DNA from: Bacteroides neonati
GTDB taxonomy: Bacteria; Bacteroidota; Bacteroidia; Bacteroidales; Bacteroidaceae
Direction of reading: 5' to 3'
Assembly: GCF_000499785.1 (NCBI RefSeq)
Contig: NZ_HG726020.1
Coordinates: 248,001 to 312,000, forward strand
DNA length: 64,000 nt
The notes under the pieces were generated by a model. That model was not told the origin of the DNA. It was given only the letters and a program-made list of their open reading frames with translations, and did no database searches. Below are positions 50,556 through 61,496 of this stretch, piece after piece. The number at the start of each line of letters is the position of its first letter. The stretch's first letter is position 1. The translations under genes and the position numbers were made by a program.

Positions 50556-53500
50556 TTACAGTCTAAATCTCGGCTTTGCCTGTTCCTCCTTTGGTGGAGG
50601 AATGGTAATAACTGAAACATTATCTCCTACCAGCAGTAGGCTGTCCGTTAAGGAGTGTGTGGTGGCTTGACCAACACTCTCTCCGACCGCATTCGACTGC
50701 CCATTGGTTTGAGGTGACTCAATCGAATGGGTATGTAGATTAGTATCGGGAGTAACCGTTGTCGATTCTCCTTGTGCTTCGTCTGAAGTGGAATGTTCGG
50801 TAGGCGTTAGTGAAATTTGGATTTTGCGTTCCAATGCCGCTAAATCGGATTTCAGATTTTTCAATTCCTCTTCTTTCTTCCATACGCCACCGACAACCTC
50901 CTGCAAGACCGGAATATCTTGTTCCAATTTCTCGTTGGCGGTTTTGTACTGCTCCATATATCTTGGAATACGCTCCAAAGCATTGAGGAAATTCAAAGAG
51001 GCAAGTTTCGGATCTGCGGCAATATTACCGTTGTTGTAGGAGTATTTGTACTCGCCACCCACAAAGAAGCGATTTTGTTGAAAATCAAAACCCTCTTTCA
51101 TCGAAGCCTCCGTTTTCACCAATAGCTGAAAGCCGTAAAGCTCACCGATAATTTTATACTCACCTTTGGTATTAACGGTATCGTTTATTGCTTGCAACTT
51201 GGCTCCAATGGCTTTGACATCGGAACTCGTCACACCCTCCAGTTGAATTGGATTGAGCTTGTTACCGTCGACATCTACTTTTGCACGCTGGTTAAAGGTA
51301 TTCCAATCGGAAGTCATACGGGCAAGTATCTCATTGTTATGGTCAAGTGTCCGTGTGCCCTCCTGTAATTTCCAGACGGAATTACTTTTGTTTTTATTAA
51401 ATGCTTTACGCTCACTCTCCAATGCCACTACCTTTTTCTCTAATTTGGCTTTATCCAATAGGTCGGTATTCCCTGAAAGGATTGCCATATATTCAGAGAA
51501 ATTCATACCGCTTTTCTCGTCCATCGTACCCTCGTCAATAGTTCTTGCTCCCATTGCACCACTTTTTAGCTGGGTTATGAATAGTTGCTTGTTGTGGAGC
51601 AAATTGAACTTGTAGCTGTCCAATGATTTCTCAACGGCATAGATGATAATATCCACCTTATTATCAGCATATAACTTAGCGATTTCATTGCCTTTGCGAA
51701 TGGCTCTTCCATCCCGTTGTTGCAGGTCAGAGGGTCGCCACGGTGTGTCCAAATGATGCACCGCAACGGCTCTTTTTTGAGCATTTACACCCGTGCCAAG
51801 CATATCAGTAGAGCCAAATATAACACGCACTTTGCCTGCATTCATTGCATCAATTACGGCTCTACGGGCGGTCTCCGTTTTGCACTCCTGTATGAAACGC
51901 ACCTCTTGCGGTGGAATATGGTAATCCTCTACCAACTTGCGTTTTATCTCTGAATACACGTTCCACTCATTGGGCTTGAATGTACCCAAGTCGGAAAACA
52001 CAAATTGTGTCCCTTTTTGTGCATCGTACTTCTGATAATACTCCGCAATTTTTGCGGCACAATGTGATGCTTTGTTGTCGGGATGGTCGTCATATTCGCT
52101 ACGGCTTATCATTCGTAAATCCAACGCCATCTTGCGAGCATAGTCGGTGGCAATAAGCATTTTGGCTTTCTCCTCCGTTTCAGAAAGTGGGGCACGTCCC
52201 AAGATGGTGGCATCGCCTGTTTCGGCAAACTTCATTAATTTTTGAATGAACTCTTGCTGCTGGGGCGTGGGTGGGATATTGTGCAAAATCTCACTCTTAT
52301 CGGGTCTGTCCACACCTACATCGAGAGCTGTACGATAATCGGTTATCTCGTTATAGAATGCCGCCAACTCAGGCACTTTGATAAAGTAGCGAAAACGTTC
52401 TTTGTTTACAATTTGGTTGGTAACAGAGAACTCAAAATCGGTGGTTTTCTTAGCAAAGATGGCTGCCCAAGCATCAAACGAGTTGATGTTTTGTCGCTCC
52501 AATTCCTTTGGTCGGAGATACTTAAACAGCAGGTAAAGTTCGGTTAAAGAGTTGGATATAGTGGTTCCCGACAAGAATGTAGCCCCTAAATCTTTACCTG
52601 TCCTATCTTGAATAGTTCGCAAGGCAAACAACATATTGAGTGCCTTTTGGCTACCATCTTGCGAACCCAACCCTGCAACACGGTCGTGTCGGGTGTTGAA
52701 CATCAAGTTTTTAAATTTGTGCGATTCGTCCACAAACAGGTGGTCAATACCCATTTGCTTAAAATCCACCACATCATCGGTGCGTTCTTTGATGGAGTGG
52801 GCAATCGTCTCCAGCTTTACCTCTAAGTTCTGCTTGCGTTTCTCTAACCCTTTGAGCATCGCACGTGAGACCTCTCGTCCTTGCGAACGTAGCACATCCA
52901 AATTCTCCTCGACTGTATCAAGTTCCTTTTGCAGAATGGTTTGTTGCATTTCTGGCGACTGGGGTATCTTGCCGAACTGGTCGTGCGTGAGGATGATAAC
53001 ATCCCACGAGTTGTTTTTGATGTCGTTGAATAGTTTTACACGCTTGTCGGGCGTAAAATCATTCTTGCCCGGATAGAGAATTTTAGCGTTTGGATAGGCT
53101 GTTTGAAACGTGTGGGCTATTTCGTGAACATTGGCTTTCAGACCGATAATCATCGGTTTGTTGGCTAGCCCGAGTCGCTTCATTTCATAAGCAGCTACGC
53201 ACATTATCAGCGTTTTGCCTGTCCCCACCTCGTGATCCGCTATGCCACCACCGTTCTGTTTTAACATCCAAACTGCATCTTTCTGACTCTTGTAGAGGTC
53301 GGGAATACCGAGCCGTTTCAAATCCAAATCGGGGAACGATTGGTGAGTGCCATCATAAGTTGGTCGGACAAAGCAATTGAATTTGCGGTTGTACATATCG
53401 GTAAGTTTCGATTGAAACTCAGGAGACTGCTCTTGTAACCAATCGGAAAATCCGTTACGGATCTCGTCAATCTTGGAATTGGCAAGTTGTATGGCTTCGC

Positions 53501-56003
53501 TATCCCTCACTTTCACCTCTTCACCGCCAATCATTATCGTTTTGGTGATGTCGGGAACGGTGTTTACTAAAGCGTGCCCCATCAGAGCGATACCATCATA
53601 AGTGCGGTTGCTACCTCTGACCGAAAATTTATCGTAGATATTGGCGTTGCGATAATTGCACTTGACTGAGAAGTCGTCCAGACTTTCAGAATAGGAGATT
53701 TTCACCTCCGTATCAAAAAGGTACGAGGCGTAACGGGAATAGAGTCCGGTAGGTATCCAGCGTTCACCGAAATTGAAGTCGAGTTCATCAAAGGAGATGG
53801 GACGGGGTGTTGCTTCTTTGAGGGCATTCAAGGCTTCATCTACACGCTCGCTGTGTAGATGGGTATGCAACCACTGCTCAATCTGCTCCGCTTTTTCCAC
53901 CACATTACCTGCAATAAAACGGTCGGAAATCTCATAATTATCTACCAACGGATTGAAGTAGATGCGTCCTTTCAATTCTTCGACAATCTCATCGGCAGCC
54001 GTTCCACTCAAAGATGCCATATATTCGAGATTGACTCTGCCGAATTTATTGAGCGAGGCGGACAAGGCTTCTTCGGGGGTATCAACTTTGGTAATCTCGT
54101 TGAGCGAAAAAGCAACGGGGTGGTCGAAAATATCGGCTTTGACAAATTGACCGTTTACCGCTCTTTCCAACGATAATACATCACGTCCCGAAGAATCCAT
54201 TAGAATGAGTTTGCTATTTTCTCGGCTGTTCAGGTTGCCATAGCGTTTAATGAACTCATCGTAACAAGTGTTCAACTGTTCACGGTTTGACTTATCCTCT
54301 TCTTGTTTCTCTGCTTCGTTGGTGTATAGGCGTTGGTAGCTGTCACGAAGCGGAATATAGAGATTGGCTTTTGCTGTTTGAATGGTATTTAGTTCCAACG
54401 GCTGAAAGGTTGCTCCATAGTGGTGTATATCTTTTAGGTAGCCAATTTGATTGGTAGTTGATTCAATGACCAATGAACCGTTTTTATGGTGTGGTTCTAA
54501 TGGCGTTTTCCACTCTCTTGGTTCCATTGAGAGTGGTGCAGGTGGTGGCGTTTTCGGTTCACTCTGCACCGCTGTTGCAGGTTGGTCGAATAACGAACGA
54601 GGTTGATTGACAGTAGGCTTGGGGCGATTGGATGCTTTTTTGCTTCGGGTCTGTGAACGCTCTTCAACCGCCATTCCAAACAAATCGTACAGGGTAACAA
54701 GTGGTGCTTGTGGCTTTACGACTGGAGTAATCTCTACTTGTGGCGACACAACTGCCGGAGTCTCTGGCTCTGCATCAAAATTCAACGTAGGTTCTACCGA
54801 TGTTGAAATTACTGGTTCATTAACCGAAGCTACCTTTTGCGGATTGTCTATACCTTTATATAGGTTCAAGTTTAAACGCTCTGCAAAATCGGCTTTGAGC
54901 ATTTTTGTCATATCCTCTGCCATTGCCGACACACCACCTTCGTGTTTGTAAACCATTGCAGGCTTGCCATAAGGGTCGGTATCGACAGAACTTTTGGTAT
55001 GTACCACACGAGACAAATCCCCAAAGTAACTATTGGTCATAATACCGTTATCCATCGGGCGAGTCTCGATAAAGGCTCTATCCAATGGGGATAACTCTTG
55101 CTTTGCCGTATGCTTTTGAAGGATTATCAAATCGCTACCCACTTCGGTATTGGCACTATCTACAAAAAGATTGTTAGGCAGACGTATAGCAGACACAAGG
55201 TTAGTGTTCTCCATTAACATTTGACGTATCGGTTCATTTTGAGGCGAGTTCATTACTCCCTGAGAGGTGATAAACGCCAATATACCACCCTCCCGAACAA
55301 TATCAAGTCCTTTGACAAAAAAGTAGTTGTGTATTGCTTTTGTTGAGATTCGGTGAGCATAATCGTCGCTCGCCATCATTGCGGAATCGAACACAGCAAT
55401 ATCACCAAATGGAATGTTGGAACTAACCACATCAAAATAGTTGTTATAGTGGGAGTCGATACGCTCGAACCCCTCTACACGCACTTTGTTGTCGGGATAG
55501 AGTGCTGTCAGAATTTTACCCGTAAGCAAATCCTTTTCAAAACTCATCACGTCCATAGCTGCGGAACCGGATTGGAAGGCTGAGACAAAAGCCCCCTGAC
55601 CCGCTGAGGGGTCAAGGAAGCGATTGGGCGTAACTCCGCTGTTACGCAAGGCATCGGCAAGGGCGACTACCACCTCTGTGGGTGTGTAGAACGCTGTTAA
55701 TATTGAGTTTTTAAGGCTATTTACATAGAGTTTATACTCCTGATCTGTGGTGCAGTTGGTGCGGATCACTCCGTGTAATTCAGCCACCATCGGAAATAGC
55801 TCTATATCCGATTTACTCCACACGGATATGTCCGCCAGCGATTTGGCAGGATTAAGAATGCACTTCAATCCACCAAAGCCGCAATAACGCTCCAATACGG
55901 CACGCTCGTCGGGTGTAGCTTTTCGGTTTGCTTTTTCAATCTCAAACAAGGTCTTAATTGCCTCGATATTGTCTCTGAGTTTTGCCCTTCGATTAAATGC
56001 CAT
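50556..56003 (-). CDS. Giant N6-adenine methylase / SNF2-like helicase of Bacteroides mobile elements
   Basis: An 1815-residue protein. The methyltransferase part has the SAM-binding motif [11 protein letters not shown] (~129-139) and SSNIPFGD (~194-201) in place of the usual NPPY. A variable linker follows (~420-520, Pro/Thr rich). The SNF2/superfamily-2 helicase part has Walker [12 protein letters not shown] (~929), [10 protein letters not shown] (~1091) and [12 protein letters not shown] (motif VI, ~1434). A coiled-coil C-terminal region lies at ~1500-1760. Such proteins are a constant part of Bacteroides conjugative transposons next to topB and DUF1896, with suspected roles in DNA protection or processing. 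It overlaps DUF1896 by 11 bp. Confidence 0.88.
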   Translation of the reverse strand: MAFNRRAKLRDNIEAIKTLFEIEKANRKATPDERAVLERYCGFGGLKCILNPAKSLADISVWSKSDIELFPMVAELHGVIRTNCTTDQEYKLYVNSLKNSILTAFYTPTEVVVALADALRNSGVTPNRFLDPSAGQGAFVSAFQSGSAAMDVMSFEKDLLTGKILTALYPDNKVRVEGFERIDSHYNNYFDVVSSNIPFGDIAVFDSAMMASDDYAHRISTKAIHNYFFVKGLDIVREGGILAFITSQGVMNSPQNEPIRQMLMENTNLVSAIRLPNNLFVDSANTEVGSDLIILQKHTAKQELSPLDRAFIETRPMDNGIMTNSYFGDLSRVVHTKSSVDTDPYGKPAMVYKHEGGVSAMAEDMTKMLKADFAERLNLNLYKGIDNPQKVASVNEPVISTSVEPTLNFDAEPETPAVVSPQVEITPVVKPQAPLVTLYDLFGMAVEERSQTRSKKASNRPKPTVNQPRSLFDQPATAVQSEPKTPPPAPLSMEPREWKTPLEPHHKNGSLVIESTTNQIGYLKDIHHYGATFQPLELNTIQTAKANLYIPLRDSYQRLYTNEAEKQEEDKSNREQLNTCYDEFIKRYGNLNSRENSKLILMDSSGRDVLSLERAVNGQFVKADIFDHPVAFSLNEITKVDTPEEALSASLNKFGRVNLEYMASLSGTAADEIVEELKGRIYFNPLVDNYEISDRFIAGNVVEKAEQIEQWLHTHLHSERVDEALNALKEATPRPISFDELDFNFGERWIPTGLYSRYASYLFDTEVKISYSESLDDFSVKCNYRNANIYDKFSVRGSNRTYDGIALMGHALVNTVPDITKTIMIGGEEVKVRDSEAIQLANSKIDEIRNGFSDWLQEQSPEFQSKLTDMYNRKFNCFVRPTYDGTHQSFPDLDLKRLGIPDLYKSQKDAVWMLKQNGGGIADHEVGTGKTLIMCVAAYEMKRLGLANKPMIIGLKANVHEIAHTFQTAYPNAKILYPGKNDFTPDKRVKLFNDIKNNSWDVIILTHDQFGKIPQSPEMQQTILQKELDTVEENLDVLRSQGREVSRAMLKGLEKRKQNLEVKLETIAHSIKERTDDVVDFKQMGIDHLFVDESHKFKNLMFNTRHDRVAGLGSQDGSQKALNMLFALRTIQDRTGKDLGATFLSGTTISNSLTELYLLFKYLRPKELERQNINSFDAWAAIFAKKTTDFEFSVTNQIVNKERFRYFIKVPELAAFYNEITDYRTALDVGVDRPDKSEILHNIPPTPQQQEFIQKLMKFAETGDATILGRAPLSETEEKAKMLIATDYARKMALDLRMISRSEYDDHPDNKASHCAAKIAEYYQKYDAQKGTQFVFSDLGTFKPNEWNVYSEIKRKLVEDYHIPPQEVRFIQECKTETARRAVIDAMNAGKVRVIFGSTDMLGTGVNAQKRAVAVHHLDTPWRPSDLQQRDGRAIRKGNEIAKLYADNKVDIIIYAVEKSLDSYKFNLLHNKQLFITQLKSGAMGARTIDEGTMDEKSGMNFSEYMAILSGNTDLLDKAKLEKKVVALESERKAFNKNKSNSVWKLQEGTRTLDHNNEILARMTSDWNTFNQRAKVDVDGNKLNPIQLEGVTSSDVKAIGAKLQAINDTVNTKGEYKIIGELYGFQLLVKTEASMKEGFDFQQNRFFVGGEYKYSYNNGNIAADPKLASLNFLNALERIPRYMEQYKTANEKLEQDIPVLQEVVGGVWKKEEELKNLKSDLAALERKIQISLTPTEHSTSDEAQGESTTVTPDTNLHTHSIESPQTNGQSNAVGESVGQATTHSLTDSLLLVGDNVSVITIPPPKEEQAKPRFRL

Positions 56004-56433
56004 ACTCCTCGAAATGAATTAATATAGCACCAGTCAATTCAGTATAGAGCAACTCATATTCAAGTGTATAGGCGAAATCATCTGAAAGTGGATATTTATC
56101 AAAGACAACTTTCAGGTGCGGTAACAATCGGATAGCCACCTCACGGGCATCGCCCTGTGGCACTTCATCGGCAAACTCGTTCCAAAGAACATTGACAATA
56201 GCATCGTGGCAAGAGAAGTGAAGCCCGGTGTAAAGAACATCATTTGCCATCTCTTCCGCTCCGCTCTGCACATACCCCTCACGCAAAGCGTTCTCGTAGG
56301 TGTCGGCTGCAAGATTGGCACGAGCTTCAATAAAAGCGGTATCGTTTAATTTGTCGGGGTGGCTCTCTTTGAGAAACGAGAGCAGGGAGAGTCCATAGTA
56401 GGATAGCTCCATCGGTTCATTATTCTGATTCAT
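55993..56433 (-). CDS. DUF1896 family protein
   Basis: A 146-residue acidic, mostly helical protein ([66 protein letters not shown]) with the DUF1896 character seen in Bacteroides conjugative elements. No function is known. The stop overlaps the start of the giant methylase/helicase gene by 11 bp, so the two are translationally coupled. A 171-bp gap with a long inverted repeat separates it from topB upstream. Confidence 0.85.
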   Translation of the reverse strand: MNQNNEPMELSYYGLSLLSFLKESHPDKLNDTAFIEARANLAADTYENALREGYVQSGAEEMANDVLYTGLHFSCHDAIVNVLWNEFADEVPQGDAREVAIRLLPHLKVVFDKYPLSDDFAYTLEYELLYTELTGAILIHFEEYGI

Positions 56434-56440
56434 ATATAAA

Positions 56441-56535
56441 ATGGATTTTTAGTGGATGTAATTTTAGCTTTAGAGAGTGCTAAACGAAAAGGCACTCCGG
56501 GTATCCCTCCCGAAGTGCCGCCACTAAAAATCCAT
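56441..56535. repeat. 95-bp inverted repeat between topB and DUF1896
   Basis: ATGGATTTTTAGTGG (56441-56455) is perfectly complementary to CCACTAAAAATCCAT (56521-56535). A nested GGCACT/AGTGCC stem (around 56491-56519) closes the interior. The same 15-mer occurs in direct orientation at 58714-58728, upstream of topB, so topB is flanked by copies. Confidence 0.85.
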
Positions 56536-56604
56536 AGTAAAAACAGAATGAACCATTTATGACTACGTATTTCAGTGGCAAAGATAAGCACTTTCGGATA
56601 ATTA

Positions 56605-58695
56605 TTATCGTTTTTTCTTGTCGGGAAATAGGAACACAACATTAAACTGTTCATCGAAAGCGAGTGCAGCATCAAATGTTTTGCCTGCTTTGCTCTTGAA
56701 TCCTTTGATGGTTCCGGTCTTTTGTTTGGTCAGCAATTCGGTGATGTGTTTGTCGGACAATTGTTTTCCGCTCCGCTCTCTAAATACAGTAACGGGACAC
56801 TCCACATTGCGACATTTTACTACCTTGTCGAAAAACAACATATCGGGCTTACCGCACTTGGGACAGCAACAAGTAGATTTATCGGCTACGGTGATGGAGG
56901 TGTTGAGCAGTTCTTCCGTTACCTGTGAGGCGTACACCGTAATTCCCTTGCCAAAGGTGTCGGCACTCATCTCGCCATTCTCAATTTTGGACAGAGCATT
57001 CTCCCACATTCCGGTCATCTGTATATCTGCTATCTTCTTACTTTTGACAACATTATAAACCGATAATCCTTTTTCGGTGGGGAGTAGTGATTTCTTATCC
57101 CTGCGGATATAATCACGGGCAAAGAGCGTTTCAATAATGGCGGCACGGGTGGCTGGTGTGCCAATCCCTGATTCTTTCATCGCTTGTCGCTCCTCTTCGT
57201 TCTCTAACTCTTTCCCGGCACTCTCCATTGCCGATAATAGAGAACTTTCGGTATGTATCGGTTTGGGCTTGGTCTGCTTTTCGAGAAGTTCCAACGATTG
57301 GATCTCGCACTCATCACCCTGTTGCAGTGGTGGTAGTTTGGTTGCCTGTTCTTCGCCATCTTCGGTCTTTTCGTCCGAAGATTGAAGAATGCCTCGCCAG
57401 CCTAAGTTTTTGATGGTGGTACTCTTGGCGATAAACTCATACTCTCTGGCATCGAAAGTAATGGTGGTAACACTTTTTTGGCAAGCCGATGAAAAGGCTT
57501 CCAACAATCGGGCGATTATCAATGTGTATATCTCTTTCTCCTTGTCGGATAGTTCCGATGTCTTGTTATCTGTAATAAGTAGAGCGTGGTGGTCGGTTAC
57601 TTTGCTATCGTCCACACTGCGATTATTAAGCGGAACTTCCAATAATGTGGTTGCTTGACTTCCAAAAACGGGGTGATTACTCAATGTTCTGATTAAGTCG
57701 GGAATTTCGGCAAACACATCTTGTGGAATATAACGACTTCCGGTGCGTGGGTAGGTGATAAACTTCTTCTCGTAGAGCGTTTGAGCGATGGTTAATGTAT
57801 CTTGTGCCGTGTAACCAAAGCGTTTATTCGCCTCTTTTTGAAGTGCAGTCAGGTCATACAATAGTGGAGCTTGCTCGGTCATCGGTTTTTCTTCGACTTG
57901 CTTAACCTTAGCCATTCCACCATTGTAGATACGCTCTGAAATGGGGTCTGCTTCGGCAAGTGTATTGAATTTCTCGCACGAGAGAGCCGTAAAGAGTAGT
58001 GAATCGTTATGCTTCAATGTAAGCAACATTTGAACGTAGGTCTGTGGCGTAAATCCTTTATTTTCTTGGTAGCGATTGCAAATCATCATCAGCGTGGGTG
58101 TTTGCACCCGTCCCAACGAATATGTGCCATAACCTGCTGCTACGCTCAGGGCTTGCGATGCGTTAATGCCCACCAACCAATCGGCTTCACTTCGGGCTTT
58201 GGCGGCTAAGTAGAGATTATCGTACTCATTGCCGTTTTTCAAGTTTGCCAATCCCTCACGGATAGCCTTGTCCGTCAAAGAGTTTATCCAAAGGCGGTTA
58301 AAGGGTTTGTTGCACTTCAAATAGTGGTAGATGTATCGGAAGATAAGTTCGCCCTCTCTTCCGGCATCGGTGGCTACAATAATGCTATCGCACTGCTCGA
58401 ATAGTTTTTTGATGATACTCAATTGCTTGACCGCTCCTGTGTCCGTTTTATATCCTTTGTCGGCTTTCACCTGTCGGACGATGAGTTTAAACGGTTCGGG
58501 AGTGATGGGCAGGTGCTCACGGTTGAAACCTACTGCTCCATACTCTTCGGGCATAGCAAGGGAGACTAAATGTCCTAATGCCCACGTTACGGCATATCCG
58601 TTACCTTGGATATACCCCTCTTGTTTCTCTTTTGCACCAACAATAGCCGCTATCTCACGGGCTACACTTGGTTTTTCTGCTATAATTACTTTCAT
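56605..58695 (-). CDS. topB: DNA topoisomerase III (type IA)
   Basis: A 696-residue protein. The N-terminal Toprim domain (MKVIIAEKPSVAREIAAIVGA; VATDAGREGELIFRYI with D110) carries the metal-binding acids. The active-site Tyr is Y315 in FITYPRTGSRYIP. The C-terminus has a four-Cys zinc ribbon (CCCPKCGKPDMLFFDKVVKCRNVEC, ~600-625) and a short domain common to mobile-element TopB enzymes. It relaxes and decatenates single-stranded regions during replication or transfer of the element. It is the second gene of the minus-strand block DUF3945 - topB - DUF1896 - methylase/helicase. Confidence 0.95.
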   Translation of the reverse strand: MKVIIAEKPSVAREIAAIVGAKEKQEGYIQGNGYAVTWALGHLVSLAMPEEYGAVGFNREHLPITPEPFKLIVRQVKADKGYKTDTGAVKQLSIIKKLFEQCDSIIVATDAGREGELIFRYIYHYLKCNKPFNRLWINSLTDKAIREGLANLKNGNEYDNLYLAAKARSEADWLVGINASQALSVAAGYGTYSLGRVQTPTLMMICNRYQENKGFTPQTYVQMLLTLKHNDSLLFTALSCEKFNTLAEADPISERIYNGGMAKVKQVEEKPMTEQAPLLYDLTALQKEANKRFGYTAQDTLTIAQTLYEKKFITYPRTGSRYIPQDVFAEIPDLIRTLSNHPVFGSQATTLLEVPLNNRSVDDSKVTDHHALLITDNKTSELSDKEKEIYTLIIARLLEAFSSACQKSVTTITFDAREYEFIAKSTTIKNLGWRGILQSSDEKTEDGEEQATKLPPLQQGDECEIQSLELLEKQTKPKPIHTESSLLSAMESAGKELENEEERQAMKESGIGTPATRAAIIETLFARDYIRRDKKSLLPTEKGLSVYNVVKSKKIADIQMTGMWENALSKIENGEMSADTFGKGITVYASQVTEELLNTSITVADKSTCCCPKCGKPDMLFFDKVVKCRNVECPVTVFRERSGKQLSDKHITELLTKQKTGTIKGFKSKAGKTFDAALAFDEQFNVVFLFPDKKKR

Positions 58696-58763
58696 ACTGT
58701 TTTTATTTGGATGATGGATTTTTAGTGGGGGTCATTGCCCATTGATTTTGTTGTTGCCATACG

Positions 58764-60200
58764 TTATATTTTCACCCCTTTGGATTTCTTCTGCGGCTCC
58801 TGTTTTTGCTCCGTTTCTTGCTTCTGCCTTTCGGTGGGTTGCACTTGACCGTTTTTCATAGGGTCGGCAGTATGCTTGGTGGCTTCGTTGGTTTTACCGT
58901 CGGAGTTCACCGATACTTGGGTTTTGGCATTGTTGTCGGGAGTAACACCTTGCTTTTTCTGTGGATTCCATTTGAAAAAGTCGAGTTTCTCTCTCTCATT
59001 ATTAACCTTCACATAGGCGTTGTAGCTTTGCCCCTTCTTGTCAATCATCCCCTTTACGTAGATTACACCGCCCTCTTTCAGGGTGGTTTGCTCTTTCTCC
59101 GATAGATCCACACCGCCTAATTTGTTGGGGATGCGGATACCGCCATCACTTTGCCTCTGCCGATTAGTTGGCTCATTGCTTTGTGCCTGCCTTTGTTGTT
59201 GTGCCTGTTTAGGGAGGTTGTCAAAACGAAATTCAATACCTCGTTTGTCGGCATTAACCTGTACGGTTGCATTGAAGTTCTTACCGTTTTTGGCTGTCAT
59301 TCCCTCCAAATAGAGACTTTCGCCATTGGCAAGAGCTGCTTTCTGCTTGTCGTCCAACGTAACACCTTTAATCTCATTGGGGATACGTACCTTGTCGGCA
59401 CGAAGAGCGACCAACTCATTGGTTAGCTTATCAATACTAATAAATGAGGGAGTGGTTTCGCCGGTTTTCTTATCCACTAAATTAGCTACACGTCCCATAT
59501 TACCCGTTTTGAGTAAATTCTCCTTATCTTCGGGAGTAAACGAATACCCGAACAGTTCACGTTCCAACTGCGGTTCTTTCTGAATAGCGTGGACAACGGG
59601 GATAATACGTCCGTCGGGTGCTTCACGAAAGGATAAGCGAGCTTGCGTGTGCAACGGAACATCATCAATCTTAGGAGAGATAGCAATAAGAGCCGGAGAT
59701 TTACGCCAGTTGAGCATAGCATCCAATGAATTCGTCTTCTCCAACGTTTCACGGGTTATACCGAATTGCTCCAGCAGTTTCCAATCAACACGACTTTCGT
59801 CAATGGGTTTGTACTCCTGTTTAGCCTCTCCTTGCGTTTGTTGCTCAGCCACTTGAAACGGAGTGGTGTCCACTTGGTACTCTTTCAAAAACTCTTTGCC
59901 TACATCGCCTTTTTGCGACATCTCCGATAAAATCTGTGCATTGGTTTCAATGTTTTCGGCAGGAACTTTAAAGAATCCGAAATGCGTAGGGTCTTTGGCT
60001 TGACGCATAAAGTTCGATAGAAAGTTCTCCAGCACATTACTGTGCTTGTCGAGTTTCAGAAAATCGGGTTCATTCTCCTGCTTGGGAGCCACTGTTTTGG
60101 GCTTGCCCTCATTGTCAAGCCCTGTAACGACATTCATCTTGTCGCTACCTTTTTCTTGAACGAGCAAAACGTTCTGCTCATCTTTTGGATTTACGTCCAT
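58764..60200 (-). CDS. DUF4099/DUF3945 protein of the mobile element
   Basis: I chose the ATG at 60200 (MDVNPKDEQNVLLVQEKGSDKMNVVTGLD), giving 478 residues; a longer reading from 60242 lacks support. The central region (~110-260, SRVDWKLLEQFGITRETLEKTNSLDAMLNWRKSPALI) fits DUF4099. Two related DUF3945-like repeats follow (VRIPNEIKGVTLDDKQKAALANGESLYLEGMTAKNGKNFNATVQVN and IRIPNKLGGVDLSEKEQTTLKEGGVIYVKGMIDKKGQSYNAYVKVN). The tail is Gln/Lys rich and disordered. The function is unknown. It is the first gene of the topB block. Confidence 0.82.
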   Translation of the reverse strand: MDVNPKDEQNVLLVQEKGSDKMNVVTGLDNEGKPKTVAPKQENEPDFLKLDKHSNVLENFLSNFMRQAKDPTHFGFFKVPAENIETNAQILSEMSQKGDVGKEFLKEYQVDTTPFQVAEQQTQGEAKQEYKPIDESRVDWKLLEQFGITRETLEKTNSLDAMLNWRKSPALIAISPKIDDVPLHTQARLSFREAPDGRIIPVVHAIQKEPQLERELFGYSFTPEDKENLLKTGNMGRVANLVDKKTGETTPSFISIDKLTNELVALRADKVRIPNEIKGVTLDDKQKAALANGESLYLEGMTAKNGKNFNATVQVNADKRGIEFRFDNLPKQAQQQRQAQSNEPTNRQRQSDGGIRIPNKLGGVDLSEKEQTTLKEGGVIYVKGMIDKKGQSYNAYVKVNNEREKLDFFKWNPQKKQGVTPDNNAKTQVSVNSDGKTNEATKHTADPMKNGQVQPTERQKQETEQKQEPQKKSKGVKI

Positions 60201-60422
60201 AACTTCAATTTTTAAGTGATTAAAATAAAAATGGCACACCAAAGTGGTGTACTGTCTGCGAAGTTAGGAGCGTAATAAGTTATATCCTATCCATTTAAGC
60301 GATGTGGCTGCACTTGGCTTTGAATGGCTTTGTTTGGCTTGAAGTTAAGGAAATTCACAAATGGTTGTTTTACGAATATATTAAACGGATATATATATCA
60401 TGGAGTATAGTACTATAAATAT

Positions 60423-60461
60423 GGTCTAATTTGAATTAATATTTGAGCCAAAAAGAAAGAT
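60423..60461 (+). promoter_or_regulatory. Predicted AraC-regulator operator, copy 1
   Basis: A 39-bp element sharing 30 of 39 positions with 61379-61417. It contains two direct half-sites 22 bp apart (CTAATTTGAAT at 60426, CCAAAAAGAAA at 60448), the AraC-family pattern. It starts 58 bp upstream of the -7 box. Confidence 0.7.
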
Positions 60462-60480
60462 TATTTGCCAAAAATATCAC

Positions 60481-60488
60481 TATCTTTG
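60481..60488 (+). promoter_or_regulatory. -7 box of the AraC-family gene
   Basis: TATCTTTG, 24 bp before the ATG. No -33 TTTG at the right spacing, consistent with activator dependence. Confidence 0.6.
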
Positions 60489-60511
60489 TCTAAATTACTA
60501 AGCTTGTAGGT

Positions 60512-61372
60512 ATGAAAAAGTATATAAAAGTCCCTGCTGAACTCGTTTCTGGCGATTGTTGGGCGAATTCATTAAAGCTGGATGGTTGTTCGGTCATTGA
60601 ATCGTGCATTCACAGTATGGAAGCACAAGGTACAATGTTTCTCGAAGAGCATCTTCTATTGTTTGTATTAGAGGGGAGAGCTACGTTATACTATGGCAAG
60701 CAGACTTATGTCGTAAATAAAAACGAGATGATTTTGCTAAAAAAGGCAACTTCTATCCGCTATGAGAAAGAGGGTAATCCTGATAATGACAATATCTACG
60801 ATAGTCTAATGTTCTGTATCAAAGATGATTTACTCAAAGAGTTTCTGACAATGAGTAATGTTAAAGTGACACGCCCGGAGGAAGAAATTAAAAATAGTGT
60901 CAGCCCGATGAGTAGTTGTTTAGTCGCCTTTGCACACTCGCTTAAACCCTATTTTGATAATCCTGAGTCTATAAACGAAGGACTGCTACGTCTTAAAATA
61001 ATGGAACTTCTCTACGATGTTTCAGAATGCAGCAAAAATATCTTCCGCCAAATTTTGCAACTTCGCCAACCGGCACGTGCAGATTTGCGCCAAGTGGTGG
61101 AACAGCACTATGCTACCCCGGTATCGTTGCCACAATTGGCTTACCTTTCGGGACGTAGCCTGTCGAGCTTCAAACGTGATTTCGTGTCTATTTATAATAC
61201 ATCACCTGCACAGTGGATCAGAGAACAACGTCTTGAAAAAGCCAAAGAGATGATTTTAGAAACAACTTTTTCTGTTACAGACATCTGCTATTCACTTGGT
61301 TTTGAGAATTCAACACATTTTTCTCGCATCTTTAAAGATAGATTTGGAAAATCGCCATCACTTTTCCGATAA
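60512..61372 (+). CDS. AraC-family transcriptional regulator
   Basis: A 286-residue protein. The N-terminal cupin-like sensing domain spans ~20-120 (HLLLFVLEGRATLYYGKQTYVVNKNEMILLKKATSIRY). The C-terminal AraC DNA-binding domain has two HTH motifs (~190-286: SLPQLAYLSGRSLSSFKRDFVSIYNTSPAQWIREQRLEKA and TVTDICYSLGFENSTHFSRIFKDRFGKSPS-type sequence). The operator before its own gene and the matching one before the next operon suggest that it autoregulates and controls the NTF2/flavodoxin genes. The ligand is unknown. Confidence 0.92.
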   Translation: MKKYIKVPAELVSGDCWANSLKLDGCSVIESCIHSMEAQGTMFLEEHLLLFVLEGRATLYYGKQTYVVNKNEMILLKKATSIRYEKEGNPDNDNIYDSLMFCIKDDLLKEFLTMSNVKVTRPEEEIKNSVSPMSSCLVAFAHSLKPYFDNPESINEGLLRLKIMELLYDVSECSKNIFRQILQLRQPARADLRQVVEQHYATPVSLPQLAYLSGRSLSSFKRDFVSIYNTSPAQWIREQRLEKAKEMILETTFSVTDICYSLGFENSTHFSRIFKDRFGKSPSLFR

Positions 61373-61378
61373 TATGTT

Positions 61379-61417
61379 GGTCTAAATAGAAATAACATTT
61401 GAACTAAACAGAAACTT
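61379..61417 (+). promoter_or_regulatory. Predicted AraC-regulator operator, copy 2
   Basis: Same 39-bp element as 60423-60461 (30 of 39 positions). The direct half-sites are CTAAATAGAAA (61382) and CTAAACAGAAA (61404), 22 bp apart. It begins 58 bp upstream of the -7 box, the same spacing as copy 1. Confidence 0.75.
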
Positions 61418-61436
61418 CGAGTGGACTTAATGGTCG

Positions 61437-61444
61437 TATCTTTG
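61437..61444 (+). promoter_or_regulatory. -7 box of the NTF2/flavodoxin operon
   Basis: TATCTTTG, 53 bp before the first ATG. It lacks a -33 TTTG, as expected for an activator-dependent promoter. Confidence 0.6.
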
Positions 61445-61496
61445 CATTGTCAAAAGATATGACCATTACTATTTTTAACCCATAAAAGTTTTTGTT

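Larger units (their letters stand above)
60201..60511. other. 311-bp divergent region, topB block and AraC gene
   Basis: It holds the start region of the minus-strand topB block and, nearest the AraC gene, an operator (60423-60461) and -7 box (60481-60488). Short TTTGGCTT-type repeats lie around 60310-60340. No gene is visible. Confidence 0.6.
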
